A stretch of 64,000 bases of DNA from UBA2779 sp965232165 (lineage in GTDB: Bacteria; Spirochaetota; Spirochaetia; DSM-2461), in contig CBDDOY010000002.1 of assembly GCA_965232165.1 (NCBI GenBank), forward strand, positions 62,001-126,000, read 5' to 3'. Position numbers and translations under genes: made by a program. Shown piece by piece: positions 43,612 to 53,275 of the stretch; within the stretch, counting starts at the first letter, position 1, and each line of letters starts with the position of its first letter. Under the pieces are notes generated by a model that did not search any database, was not told where the DNA came from, and saw only the letters and a program-made list of their open reading frames with translations.

Positions 43612-44972
43612 GAAAATTTCAAATCCTTCATTTTTTTCACGCGGCCTCTTCCTTGAAGACTCCATCTTTACAAAACACACCCTCAATAACCCTGGGGATT
43701 AGCTTGTATCCACGTAGCTTTCGCCAGTTCTTTTCAGCCTCCAGGCAGAGCTTCCAAACCATACTTAATGTTGCCACCCTTGAACCACAGCCCCTGGTTC
43801 TCTTCGTTCTAAGGCGGACAGTAGCAAAGGTTGACTCAATCGGGTTGGTCGTCCTGATGTGAGTCCAGTGCATCGCCGGAAATTTGTAGAACGTGAACAG
43901 CTTCTCCCTGTCCTTTTCCAGACACTGGGTGGCCCTGGGGTATTTAGCCTGAAAGGAATCAATGAATAAGTCATAGGCTTTAAGAGCATTCTGCTCGGTA
44001 TCTGCCATATACATTTCATGAATCATTGACTTGGCCTTGCCCTGGATATTCCTGGGCATTTTGTTTAACACATTCGCTGTCTTGTGCACCCAGCAACGCT
44101 GTTTTTTTGTTTCGGGAAAGATTTCATCCAGGGCATTCCAGAAACCCAGCGCACCATCCCCAATGGCCAGCCTGGGGGCGGTGGTGAGACCCCGGGCTTT
44201 CAGTTGGAGCAGTATCTCCCTCCAGCTTTGTGAGCTTTCCCTGTATCCGTCACTGACGGCTAGAAGTTCCTTCTTCCCATCCTTGTCAGCTCCCATGATT
44301 ACAAGAATGCAGCTCCTTTGATCATCAAGCCTTACATTGAAGTAGATGCCGTCCACCCAGATGTAGGCGTATTCCTTAGCTTTCAAATCACGTTTCTCCC
44401 ACTGAAGAAACTCATCTTCCCAGAACCTTTTCAAGCGGACTATGTTCGTCGCCGACAGTCCGGCAATACCTTCACCCAGAATCGAGGCAAGAGCTGTCTG
44501 GAAAGCAGATGTGGACACACCGCTGAGGTACAGCGCCGGAACAAGGTTGTCGATACTGGGAGTTCTGCGCATATAGGTTGGCAGTATGGCACTGGTGAAG
44601 CGATCCTCTCGCTTGCTCTTTAATTTCCTGTCATCCACTCTTGGAACCTTGATTTGCATTTGACCAACCCCTGTCACAATTTTTCGTTGGGCGTGGTAAC
44701 CATTGCGTACAACCTTGCGCTGATTATTCTGATCACGCTCATGTTTATGGGCATTGATGTAGTCTTCCACTTCTAACTCCAGGGCATGAATAAGCATCTT
44801 TCTGGCTCCCTCTCGCAAAACCTGATCCAAAACCGATTCTGTTTCGCTTTTCAGCACTTCCGAATCATTTCCGTTTGTTGTAAACTCTTCCATAGAGCAT
44901 CTCCTTTCTGTTTGGCTTTATTACCAATTATTTTACAGAAGGATTTGCTCTTTTTTTACCCCATCCACAACT
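43600..44972 (-). mobile_element. IS256-family element inserted in the IS1182 element
   Basis: Imperfect inverted repeats begin AGTTGTGGATGAGAAAATTT (43600-43619) and, on the other strand, AGTTGTGGATGGGGTAAAAA (from 44972); both continue to CAAATCCTTC. The transposase occupies nearly all of it. No clear 8-9 bp target duplication was seen, so a secondary rearrangement may have occurred. Confidence 0.75.
43637..44893 (-). CDS. IS256-family (mutator-type) transposase
   Basis: A 418-residue transposase with GAGATGCTCT before the ATG and AAAGGAG a little further up. Family motifs: ELEVEDYIN, YHAQRKIVTGVGQMQIKVPR, LYLSGVSTSAFQTAL, then the catalytic domain: YIWVDGIYFNVRLDD (first Asp), GDGALGFWNAL (second Asp), CWVHKTANVLNKMP, and NPIESTFATVRLRTKRTRG (Glu). 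It is intact and of normal length. A mutator transposase of this kind moves the whole element by a copy-paste/cut mechanism with a circular intermediate. It is antisense to the IS1182 transposase. Confidence 0.92.
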   Translation of the reverse strand: MEEFTTNGNDSEVLKSETESVLDQVLREGARKMLIHALELEVEDYINAHKHERDQNNQRKVVRNGYHAQRKIVTGVGQMQIKVPRVDDRKLKSKREDRFTSAILPTYMRRTPSIDNLVPALYLSGVSTSAFQTALASILGEGIAGLSATNIVRLKRFWEDEFLQWEKRDLKAKEYAYIWVDGIYFNVRLDDQRSCILVIMGADKDGKKELLAVSDGYRESSQSWREILLQLKARGLTTAPRLAIGDGALGFWNALDEIFPETKKQRCWVHKTANVLNKMPRNIQGKAKSMIHEMYMADTEQNALKAYDLFIDSFQAKYPRATQCLEKDREKLFTFYKFPAMHWTHIRTTNPIESTFATVRLRTKRTRGCGSRVATLSMVWKLCLEAEKNWRKLRGYKLIPRVIEGVFCKDGVFKEEAA

Positions 44973-45208
44973 TTTGATTATATCTCACCTGCGTAAGATG
45001 GGTACTGTAGGGGTATTAAGGCCCTTAAATACTCTTGTTGTTAGCTTGTATTCATTTGTTTGCTCATTTATAGCTTGTTTTGGCGGAATTTTTGCTAGGT
45101 GGGCGAATTATCGGACCAATACTGAAAATATTGAAGGATGCGAGAAAATTCAAGTGAAAAGATTTCTATTCGGTTTTTAAGCAGTTTCTGACACAGCCCC
45201 GGGGCCGG

Positions 45209-48200
45209 GTGTTGCTTCTCGGACTTGAACGCGGGTTTAAGACCATAACAATTGGTATTCTGACCGCCCTCATTCTGCTCGCCGGCTGTCCATCCTCCGA
45301 TGATAATGGAACGGAGAACGGCGGCAATGGAACGACGAGCCATACAGTTGCCTTCAAAATTGACGGGGGCATCTCGCAGCCGGACGCGGCGAGTGTTGTA
45401 AGCGGCCAGAAGGTTTCCGAGCCTTCGGCTGTCCGGGATGGCTACAGCCTGAGCAAGTGGTATACCGATGTGAGCTACACATCTCCTTACGATTTCGAAA
45501 CCCAGGTCAGCAGCGATATCACCCTGTATGCCCAATGGGGCCATTATATCATATTCGATATTGACGGCACACCTGAGAATGAAGTCAAGGTGTTCGTAGC
45601 CGAAGGCGCGGCTGTTTCGGCAGAGGATATTCCGGTTCCTTTTAAGTCCGGCAACTTCCTGGCGGGCTGGAAAGACCGGCATGATGCAGAAATTGATCTT
45701 GATAATTTCACTCCTGGCAGTGACCTTGCTCTATATCCCGTCTGGGTGGATAAGTCGCTTACATTGGACAATCCCAGTATAACGGCCAGGACGGCGGCGA
45801 CACTTACCTTCACCGCCACATCCGGGGGCAGCGAGACAGCCAGCTACACGATATTGAGCCTTACGGCGCCCGATACAGCGGTCGCCGGGGCGATTGAAAT
45901 CGGCGATGATGATAAAAGTCTCACTGTCAGGGACTCCGTCTCGGCGGGCGACAGCGGCACCTATAAGGTGGATGCCTCTGTGGACAAAACCTCTCTTTCG
46001 ACAGAGTTTGAACTGACAGTTTCCCGCAGGGACTTAAGTGATGTGCCTGTCTCTGTCAGTGATGATGCCGGCAAGACGTCTGCCGTTCCTCTCACTGAGG
46101 GGAATTCCGATACGCTCGCCTTCGACGGCCCTGCCGGCCTTGTTGAGGGAACCGACTACACCGTCACTCTCGAAGCGCCCTCTGGCGTGACGAATAAATT
46201 GACCCTGGCAGACGGTGTAATCACAATCCCTGATACGGTGCTTGTAGCCGACAGCGGATTTTATACCGTCAAGGCAGAGGGGAAAGGGGATTATACCGGC
46301 ACGGCATCCATTGCATTCGATCTGTCGGTGAGCAGTGAGGGCGCCGCTGAGCTTAGCACGGCAGTCGCATCGCTGACGGTACCGACAGTGGCGGCGACGG
46401 CGTACACGGAAACTCTTTTCGGTGCTGTTACAGTGATTCCGGCTGGGACTGCGGCTCCTGTGCGCGGGACAGACTACACCCTGTCCATCGAGAACGCTTA
46501 CGGCGACAAGGTGGGTGAGGATAAGATTTCCATTGATTCAGGCAATGAAATAGCCGTTTCCGATCAAATCACAGTAAGCGACGGGGGGAACTTTGCAGTC
46601 GTCGCAACAGGTATAGGAGACTATAAGGGCCGAGTGGTGCAGGGCTTTGTATTGACTGTTGACCCGAGAAGCCTGACAGGAGCCAGTTTGGTTCTCAATA
46701 ATGGCTCCTGGTCCATGACCGCCTATACAGGCGGCACATTCCCCCTTGCGGTCACTGATGCCGACGGCAGGGCGCTGGAATATAGTGATGGCTACACCGT
46801 GGAAATCAAAGATTCCGGCGGCAGCACGCCGGCTAAGATAACCGTCGATCCGGAAGGCCGGGTGGCGGTGGCCGATACAATAGCATCCGGCGATGCCGGA
46901 GATTATACCGTCACCGTGACTGGGACCGGAAATTACGGCGGTACGGCCGACGCGGCATTTGCTCTGACAGTCGGGAAGGCGTCCATCGCCTATGCGGAAA
47001 TTATTCTTACGCCTTCTGCAATAACAGCCGAGGCGTTCCAGTCTAAGGGGCTGCAGGTAAGCGTCACAGCCGGAGGCCGCACACTCAATGCAGATACGGA
47101 TTATACGCTGAAACTCACTGATTCCGGCGGCGCTGATGCCGATACGGGCAAGTTTTCTGTTATCGGGAAAACCATTGAGACGACCGGCAGTATCGGGGTG
47201 TCCGATTCCGGCGATTATACCGTCGCAATTGATGCAAAGCCGGAGGGCAGCTATACCGGTTCCTCTTCAAAGATATTCACCCTGACGGTTAATGCAAAGC
47301 CGCTGTCATCGGCGGCGGCAGGGATAACCCTGTCGGGGAGTTCTGTCTCGAGAACAGAGAACGATCCCGCTGGCAGCATCGCCATTTCAGGTCTTGGCGG
47401 ACTTACAAAAGATACAGATTACACCCTTTCCATTGTTCCGCCCGTCGGCGTAACAGCAAATAAATTAACCATAAACACGGATGGCGAAGTGAGCATCCCT
47501 GACACAGTTCTCCCAGACGATACCGGCACTTACACTGTCAAGGCTGCCGGAACAGGCAGCTATGACGGCGAACTCACGGCTCAGTTAGAGTTGACGGTGT
47601 CCAGAGCTGCAGCCGCGCCCCTCGCAGATGATAATTTCGCTATGACGGTTCCCGGCTTCGCGGCTGCACTCGTTGACGGGGGAACCGGAACAGTCGCCGT
47701 GACTTCAGATACACCCCTCACGGTCGGTACGGACTACACGCTGTCGGTCAAGAATTCCGATGGAGCCCTGTCGGACAAAATCACTGTCAATCTGGATACC
47801 GCCGCTGCTGTGCATGATGTCGTCGTTTCCGGAGAGATAACAGAGGCTGATGCAGGAACATACACCATCGTCGCGACGGGGAAGGGCGGCTACAAGGGCA
47901 CAGCGGAGCAAACTTTCGACTTGACAGTCAATAAGAAATCCATAGCCGGAGCGGCCGTAACAGTCACGCCCGGTGAAGCAGCGGAGGTGCTGACAGGCGG
48001 CGTGTTCGCCAGCACTGCCGTCTCCCTGGGAGGCACTGATCTCGTATACAATACAGACTATACGCTGGGGATCAAAAAATCGAACGGGGATCCCGTTGAT
48101 TCAGCCAGGATAACCCTTGATCTGGAAACGGGCCGATATGTTGCGTCCAATCAAATCGCGATTACAGATGCCGGAGATTACATCATTGCGGCCACTGGGA

Positions 48201-51200
48201 TTGGGAACTATGAGGGGACACAAGATTCCCCGTCATTCGCCCTGACGGTGAATAAAGCCGACCTTGGCACTGCGGCGGTTTCCTTCTCGTCCGCTGAGAC
48301 CGACATTAATACGGCCAAAGATATAACCGTCACGGTCAAGTTGGGAGCCAGAACACTCATGATAGGTGAGGACTACACCCTGGCCGTTCAAAAGGATGGC
48401 AGTCCTGTTGACGGGAACAAGTTCACCTTGAACGGAAACACCATCAGTATTACGGATCAAATTGAAAGTACCGATGCAGGGAACTATCAGATTACGGCTG
48501 CGGCGGTTGCTGCCGGCAGCTATGAGGGTACAGCAGCGGCGACATGGACGCTGAGCGTCAACGCCCGGGATATTGGGCTTCTTTCGCCCGTGATCACACT
48601 GAATTCTCAAGAAGTCACGCCCGGTGCGGCGAAAACTTTGGCTGTCACTGTCAAAGTGGGGGAAACTGTCCTCATAGCGGGAACAGATTATACCCTGTCC
48701 CTCCCCGCCAGTCCATCTGGCGCCTCCAATGCGGTAAGCATTGTCAATAATCAAGTTGATGTTGCAGCCGGCGCGGCAGTCGGCGATGCCGGAATCTACC
48801 GTTTAAGGGTAAGCGGGACAGGTAATTATGCGGGCTCTGCCGATAAGGAATTCTATTTGACAGTCGCCAGAGAGGACATTTCAGGAGAAACACTGAATGT
48901 TCCCGCCGCCCACACGGCAACGGCGCTGGAGGCGGAAGTGATTGACTCCGTCATCTCTCTGAGCGCTCTCACGGCAGGAACGGACTATGTATTGTCAATC
49001 ACCGATGCAGACGGCAATACTCCCGATTCGGGCAAGATCTTCATCAATGCGGACAGGAAGATTGAGATAGGCGGTCAAATTGCGACTGGCGATGCAAAAA
49101 TCTACAAAATTAGCGCAAGGGGGACGGGCGCCTATGAGGGAACAGTGACTTCCGATTTCACATTGTCTGTTAATCAAAAGACTCCAGAGCTACCTGTTCT
49201 TATCGCCTCCGCTCCCTATTTGGAACGGGGCGAAGTGAATTCAGTTGCATATACCTGGGAGGGGGGCATCGAACCTGCAGATGTTGTTTATTCACTGGCC
49301 AATCCTCCAGCTGGTTTTACCATTGTCGCAGTTGGCGGTATTAAAGTCGCCTCGGATGTCACGCCGGGAACATACACTTTGAACGTGGAGGCCAGAGTGG
49401 ATGAAGTTCTTGAAGGTTCCGGGCGGATCCCCTTCCAGGTGGCGTATGTGCTGAGCTTCACATATCCCGACACCCTGGGGTATGTAGGCAGGTTAAGCGA
49501 AATTGCACCGAAGCTGACTGGTGTTGATTCGGTGGACTTGACCTCACGGATGATTTGGGAGATAGCCAATGCACCCGAAGGTGTGAGTATCAATGAGGGT
49601 ACCGGTGTTATCACCGTCGATCCAGCATCGGCAACGGCAGAAGTAGCAGAATACACAGTTGCGGCGCATATCACCGGCGATACGAATGCGCCGATTATCA
49701 GCGCAGACGGCACATTGACAGCTGCGGCGACATTCAGTCTCAGGGTGGGTGCAGCAGAGTTTGCGCCGCCTGTTGACGCGGATGGCGACGGACTCAAAGA
49801 GATCACCTCGGCTTATCAGCTTCATTGGATGCGCTATGATCTGGATGGTGAATACGAACTGAAAAATGATATCATATTCCCGGCGACAGGCCCAGTGTCT
49901 GTCCCTAATCCCAATGATCCGACGAATGATATCACTATTGATTATGAAAACTTCGATCCCGTCGGAGATAATACCACACCCTTTACCGGCGTCCTGGAGG
50001 GCAATCTCTATAAGATTGAGGGCCTGAAGATTGCAAGGCCGGGAGAGGACTATATTGGCCTGTTCGGTCGTCTGCTAGATGCCACGGTGAGCAATCTTCT
50101 CATCGTCCATAACGGCATCGAAGGGAAAAGTTATGTTGGAGCCTTGAGCGGCCGTGCGGATAATAGCGTTATGGAAAGTGTGGGAGTCGAGGCCCTGTCT
50201 GACACTGTCGCTGTGAAAGCTGACGGTAACAGTAACTACCTTGGCGGAATTACAGGCTTTATGAAAGGAGGGACTTTGAAAGGCTATGCCGAGGGGAAAG
50301 TTGGATCTGCGTCAAATTATGTCGGCGGACTTGTGGGAAGAAAAGAAGGCGATGCTAAAATAACGGGCTATTTCTCCGGGACAGTCGCAGGGACCAACTA
50401 TGTCGGCGGGATTATGGGCTCTTCAAGAATAGGGGGGGGAGAAGTTGCTGGATATGCATTAGGATACGTCAGGTCATCTGCTCAAAATGCTGGCGGAGCA
50501 GTGGGGTTCGGCGACTTGTCCTCTGCTCAAGTCTATGCCAGAAATTCCATAGAAAGGACCGACGGCGACCTTACGACATTCGGGTATGTTGGAGGAGATA
50601 TAACCGGATTACCTGGAATCTGTTATTATTCCGCCTCTGAGTCGAAACTTATCGGTGTAGAAGATGCTTCTGGTTTCAGCGGCAGTCCAATGTATATGAA
50701 CGGAACCGTGACGCCCACGGCACAGGCCGACTTTGAGGGGTTTGACTTCACCAACCGGACATGGGTGTGGCTGGGAGACGGACGGTGGCCGGCCCTGGAC
50801 ATCGGCCCCGTCAAGCCTGCCGAAGATCAGCCGACCGAACGGGTAGGGGAGGCTGTCCATACGAAGTTCTCACCCGGCGCTCCGCCGAAGAATGCCGATG
50901 GCGTGTATCAGGTGAGCACATGGGAACACCTGCAGTGGATGAACAATGATCTGAGTGCCGACTATGTCCTTCTAAACGATATAACCCTTCCTGGTGAGAT
51001 AGAGTTGGGCGTGAACGGATGGACGCCTATTGGGGCGGATTCCGGCTTTTCCGGGAGCTTCGATGGCGGCGGCCATACCGTCAGCAATCTATGGCTGGCG
51101 AATCCGCCAGGAGCTGATCTAAGGGATAGAGGACTCTTTGGGAGGCTTTCAGGAGCAGATATACGCGATCTTATGATAGATATCGGTGATCAGGGCATTG

Positions 51201-52045
51201 CCGGTGAATACTATGTCGGCGGCTTAGCCGGCAGGGCTGTCTCAAGCGCCATAGAGAAAGTCGGAGTTGTCGGTGCTGGGTCAGTCAATGCTGTAACTAA
51301 TTTCGCTGGAGGCATCGTAGGGCGACTGGAATCTGGCTCGTTGACTAGATCTTTCTCCACTGTGGATGTGAAAGGGGAGGCTTTCGTTGGCGGTCTTGCA
51401 GGCTCTTTGACTGATTCAGAAGTAACAGGTTATGCGGAAGGGAACGTGACAGCCAGTTCGCGCGTTGCAGGCGGACTTGCAGGTTATATGAACGGTGGTT
51501 CACTAATAGGCTATGCGACAGGGGATGTGTCGGAAGGATACAATACTGGCGGGCTTGTGGGACAAATGACTGGAAATAGTGCAGCAACAGGCTATGCGAC
51601 AGGGAAAGTGTCGGGAACTCCTCATACATCGGGCACCGCGGGAGTTGGCGGCTTTGCGGGGATTGTGGTGTCTGGTGCCACAGCAACAGGCTATGCGCGG
51701 GGTTCTGTAACCAGAAGTTCAGGAGAACAACTGACCTTGGGCCGTCTGGCGGGGGCGGTCAGTGAAGGAACAGTTACCGGATATTTCTCGGACGCGGAGA
51801 GTCAGCTTCTGAATGAAAATAGTGAGCCGTTAACAGGCGCAGCCGGCGAGGATGGCACTAGCATCACAATGGCGCCAGGCATAACCCAGACTGATTTTGC
51901 GAATCTTAACTTTGGTACCGCCGTCGGGGAGTGGACATGGGTGGCGGATGGTCGATGGCCGGCCCTCAACCTGGGATTCGGCGCTTTCGCTGCTGCTGAC
52001 GGGGCGGCGCCGGCTGATCAGCCGACTGGACCTCTAACGGAATAA
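45209..52045 (+). CDS. Giant Ig-like/GLUG repeat surface lipoprotein
   Basis: A 2278-residue lipoprotein. Signal peptide with lipobox LILLAGC (C27); residues about 45-180 hold two InlB B-repeat-like units (VAFKIDGG...LYAQW, then FDIDG...LYPVW); about eleven Ig-like units of 90-110 residues follow, each ending in a GTGxYxGT...FxLTV pattern; after a short cadherin-like part the last ~750 residues carry two blocks of the NDI-type beta-helix start (LHWMRYDLDGEYELKNDI; LQWMNNDLSADYVLLNDI) and many GLUG motifs (YVGGLAGR, GYAEGNV). I infer an adhesin-like filament. GTG 45209 or TTG 45212 is 8 bp from an IS1182 end, so the natural promoter and perhaps the true start were replaced. Confidence 0.82.
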   Translation: MLLLGLERGFKTITIGILTALILLAGCPSSDDNGTENGGNGTTSHTVAFKIDGGISQPDAASVVSGQKVSEPSAVRDGYSLSKWYTDVSYTSPYDFETQVSSDITLYAQWGHYIIFDIDGTPENEVKVFVAEGAAVSAEDIPVPFKSGNFLAGWKDRHDAEIDLDNFTPGSDLALYPVWVDKSLTLDNPSITARTAATLTFTATSGGSETASYTILSLTAPDTAVAGAIEIGDDDKSLTVRDSVSAGDSGTYKVDASVDKTSLSTEFELTVSRRDLSDVPVSVSDDAGKTSAVPLTEGNSDTLAFDGPAGLVEGTDYTVTLEAPSGVTNKLTLADGVITIPDTVLVADSGFYTVKAEGKGDYTGTASIAFDLSVSSEGAAELSTAVASLTVPTVAATAYTETLFGAVTVIPAGTAAPVRGTDYTLSIENAYGDKVGEDKISIDSGNEIAVSDQITVSDGGNFAVVATGIGDYKGRVVQGFVLTVDPRSLTGASLVLNNGSWSMTAYTGGTFPLAVTDADGRALEYSDGYTVEIKDSGGSTPAKITVDPEGRVAVADTIASGDAGDYTVTVTGTGNYGGTADAAFALTVGKASIAYAEIILTPSAITAEAFQSKGLQVSVTAGGRTLNADTDYTLKLTDSGGADADTGKFSVIGKTIETTGSIGVSDSGDYTVAIDAKPEGSYTGSSSKIFTLTVNAKPLSSAAAGITLSGSSVSRTENDPAGSIAISGLGGLTKDTDYTLSIVPPVGVTANKLTINTDGEVSIPDTVLPDDTGTYTVKAAGTGSYDGELTAQLELTVSRAAAAPLADDNFAMTVPGFAAALVDGGTGTVAVTSDTPLTVGTDYTLSVKNSDGALSDKITVNLDTAAAVHDVVVSGEITEADAGTYTIVATGKGGYKGTAEQTFDLTVNKKSIAGAAVTVTPGEAAEVLTGGVFASTAVSLGGTDLVYNTDYTLGIKKSNGDPVDSARITLDLETGRYVASNQIAITDAGDYIIAATGIGNYEGTQDSPSFALTVNKADLGTAAVSFSSAETDINTAKDITVTVKLGARTLMIGEDYTLAVQKDGSPVDGNKFTLNGNTISITDQIESTDAGNYQITAAAVAAGSYEGTAAATWTLSVNARDIGLLSPVITLNSQEVTPGAAKTLAVTVKVGETVLIAGTDYTLSLPASPSGASNAVSIVNNQVDVAAGAAVGDAGIYRLRVSGTGNYAGSADKEFYLTVAREDISGETLNVPAAHTATALEAEVIDSVISLSALTAGTDYVLSITDADGNTPDSGKIFINADRKIEIGGQIATGDAKIYKISARGTGAYEGTVTSDFTLSVNQKTPELPVLIASAPYLERGEVNSVAYTWEGGIEPADVVYSLANPPAGFTIVAVGGIKVASDVTPGTYTLNVEARVDEVLEGSGRIPFQVAYVLSFTYPDTLGYVGRLSEIAPKLTGVDSVDLTSRMIWEIANAPEGVSINEGTGVITVDPASATAEVAEYTVAAHITGDTNAPIISADGTLTAAATFSLRVGAAEFAPPVDADGDGLKEITSAYQLHWMRYDLDGEYELKNDIIFPATGPVSVPNPNDPTNDITIDYENFDPVGDNTTPFTGVLEGNLYKIEGLKIARPGEDYIGLFGRLLDATVSNLLIVHNGIEGKSYVGALSGRADNSVMESVGVEALSDTVAVKADGNSNYLGGITGFMKGGTLKGYAEGKVGSASNYVGGLVGRKEGDAKITGYFSGTVAGTNYVGGIMGSSRIGGGEVAGYALGYVRSSAQNAGGAVGFGDLSSAQVYARNSIERTDGDLTTFGYVGGDITGLPGICYYSASESKLIGVEDASGFSGSPMYMNGTVTPTAQADFEGFDFTNRTWVWLGDGRWPALDIGPVKPAEDQPTERVGEAVHTKFSPGAPPKNADGVYQVSTWEHLQWMNNDLSADYVLLNDITLPGEIELGVNGWTPIGADSGFSGSFDGGGHTVSNLWLANPPGADLRDRGLFGRLSGADIRDLMIDIGDQGIAGEYYVGGLAGRAVSSAIEKVGVVGAGSVNAVTNFAGGIVGRLESGSLTRSFSTVDVKGEAFVGGLAGSLTDSEVTGYAEGNVTASSRVAGGLAGYMNGGSLIGYATGDVSEGYNTGGLVGQMTGNSAATGYATGKVSGTPHTSGTAGVGGFAGIVVSGATATGYARGSVTRSSGEQLTLGRLAGAVSEGTVTGYFSDAESQLLNENSEPLTGAAGEDGTSITMAPGITQTDFANLNFGTAVGEWTWVADGRWPALNLGFGAFAAADGAAPADQPTGPLTE
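45748..49180 (+). repeat. About eleven Ig-like coding repeats
   Basis: Units of about 90-110 codons with a shared tail, for example GTGNYGGTADAAFALTV and GKGGYKGTAEQTFDLTV, and a shared TDYTL strand near the middle. DNA identity is moderate, so they are old duplications, apart from short shared strings around the tail. Repeat counts by eye are approximate. Confidence 0.7.
49774..52000 (+). repeat. GLUG-motif coding repeats, two blocks
   Basis: Each block starts with a LHWMRYDL/LQWMNNDL strand followed by a beta-helix run of GLUG-type motifs (VGGLVGR, VGGIMGS, AGGIVGR, VGGLAGS, TGGLVGQ). Such segments are found at the C-terminal ends of large surface proteins. Both blocks end in a WxWLGDGRWPALDIG or WTWVADGRWPALNLG stretch, so the block was probably duplicated as a whole. 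Confidence 0.7.
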
Positions 52046-52060
52046 TGATTCAATGATACG

Positions 52061-52130
52061 GCCTGCTTAGAGCAGGCTGGAGCAGCAGAAAGCTGGAGCC
52101 CCTGGTTTTTAGCCGGGGGCTTTTTGCTGC
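52061..52130 (+). terminator. Double hairpin terminator of the giant lipoprotein gene
   Basis: First a perfect stem GCCTGCT/AGCAGGC (52061-52077), then a second stem AGCCCCTGG (52097-52105) with CCGGGGGCT (52113-52121) and a TTTTT tail (52121-52125). An outer arm GCAGCA/TGCTGC encloses the second stem. The second stem plus T-run is a good intrinsic terminator. Confidence 0.75.
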
Positions 52131-52161
52131 TGTACACAACAGATTACTAATTGGCTTTGGG

Positions 52162-52188
52162 CTCGAGTGTTATCTATGTCTTGACCCC
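52162..52188 (-). repeat. Inverted copy of the 1079-1104 IS-end-like repeat
   Basis: On the minus strand GGTCAAGACATAGATAACAC continues to CTCGAG (52162-52183), matching 1080-1104 with one mismatch in about 25 bp. It lies just behind the terminator of the giant gene and before decayed coding sequence. Confidence 0.55.
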
Positions 52189-52254
52189 TCCTATACATCA
52201 CCGTTGCCCAACTAATCAGTGCGGCGGAACTGGTGCGTTCCAGCACCATTATGA

Positions 52255-52805
52255 ACAGGCATCAAGCTGGATGCATACCGTATTAACTATGGGGCCTTCA
52301 GCATCGAAACGACTGCGGTCGGCACCGAGGATTACCGCCTGGCTGTCCGGGCCGCCTCGGAAGCCGAACCCAATGCAGCGGAAAGCCGCGAAGTTTCTGC
52401 CGCCATCGTCAGGAGCCTGTCATCCGTCCCCGTCAATGTGTTCATGAGCTTCCATATAGACACCGATCTCTTTGATGCTGATACCGATTGGACAAGCTCT
52501 GACTACGCGGGGGCATCTCCTAGAACTTTGAAAAAAGCTAAGGTGGACCCCTACAGGCTAATACCGAATACAAGCTCTATGCCGTATCGGAAGATGATTC
52601 CGATGTCCACACCCTGCTCACCTTAACCGCAGACCCGGACAGTATCCCAGTATCAGGGTCTTTTTACAATGCACCTGTGGGATACATCTATGCTGTAAAA
52701 GCCGGGGAACCTTTTTTGATGCGCATGCTTGCCAGAGACAATGTGTTGAACAGGGTCTATTGTCTACACTTACAATACACTAGCTGCGGTTACTCTCTCT
52801 TTTAG
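52255..52805 (+). pseudogene. Decayed surface-protein gene fragment with a frameshift
   Basis: Reading frame one from 52255 gives KLDAYRINYGAFSIETTAVG...VNVFMSFHIDTDLFDADTD; near 52550 the sense shifts to another frame that gives NTEYKLYAVSEDDSDVHTLL, then GSFYNAPVGYIYAVKAGEPF and a stop at 52805. Both parts have natural-looking composition, so a single-base shift or small deletion broke one gene. It has no start and is cut by MITE copy 2. It may be part of another secreted protein; the family is not recognised. Confidence 0.6.
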
Positions 52806-52820
52806 CAATGATAATAGATA

Positions 52821-52984
52821 GGGCATCTCTAAAAAACAGCGTTAGGAAATTGACGAAAAAATAATTTTTTGTCGATACAAGGCGGCAAAAGCGGAGCTGT
52901 CTTAAGCTGCGTGAGCATTTTGACAATGCAACAGCGGCAGAAAAGATCGAGTCAAGAACCAAATGGGTTTTTTTGAGGTGCCCC
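52821..52984 (+). mobile_element. MITE-like element, copy 2
   Basis: Ends GGGCATCTCTAAAAAACAGC and TTTTTTTGAGGTGCCCC. Centre contains GTCGATACAAGGCGGCAAAA and AAGATCGAGTCAAGAACC, both shared with copy 1. ATA flanks both sides, a possible 3-bp target duplication. No coding sequence. Confidence 0.8.
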
Positions 52985-53185
52985 ATAATAAAAGTTGCAA
53001 AAATGCCAAAAAAGCATAGTGCAAACATTCTTACATTTGTCAAACACAGGGTAACCAACGCATTCTCGGAAGGAATAAACAGTGTGATCCGGCATATAAA
53101 AGCAACCGCCAGAGGGTTTAGGAATTTTGAAAATTTCAGAACAGCAATACTTTTTCACTGCGGAAAATTGGATATGTATCCATAG
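52985..53185 (+). pseudogene. ISL3-family transposase, C-terminal fragment
   Basis: About 60 residues: TNAFSEGINSVIRHIKATAR and GFRNFENFRTAILFHCG, the characteristic C-terminal end of ISL3 transposases (NAxxEGxNxxIK...GFRNFxxFR). The rest of the gene is missing; it begins directly after MITE copy 2. The open frame reaches back into the MITE (to 52973) but that part is not transposase. Confidence 0.7.
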
Positions 53186-53275
53186 GAAAGTTGGAAGAAC
53201 CTATTTTCCTAACAGCTCTATGTCATTTGTCCATGATTCAGGAAGCATTGATGCGGTTCAGGTCAAAATACCCTG

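Larger units (their letters stand above)
42093..45200 (+). mobile_element. IS1182-family element interrupted by an IS256-family element
   Basis: Perfect 17-bp inverted repeats bound it: GGGGCTGTGTCAGAAAC (42093-42109) and GTTTCTGACACAGCCCC (45184-45200). Inside are the IS1182-type transposase (42133-43611) and, behind it, an inserted IS256-type element (43600-44972). Without the insert it would be about 1.73 kb, the normal IS1182 size. I could not see a target-site duplication. The right end is 8 bp from the start of the giant repeat protein gene. Confidence 0.85.

Noticed and set aside
44974..45180. 68-residue frame between the IS256 and the IS1182 right end
   Set aside because: It lies in the 3' part of the interrupted IS1182 element, with no family match or ribosome site.
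45748..52000. CRISPR-like regular repeats
   Set aside because: The periodicity is coding (Ig-like and GLUG units) and lacks identical short repeats with unique spacers; no cas gene in the window.
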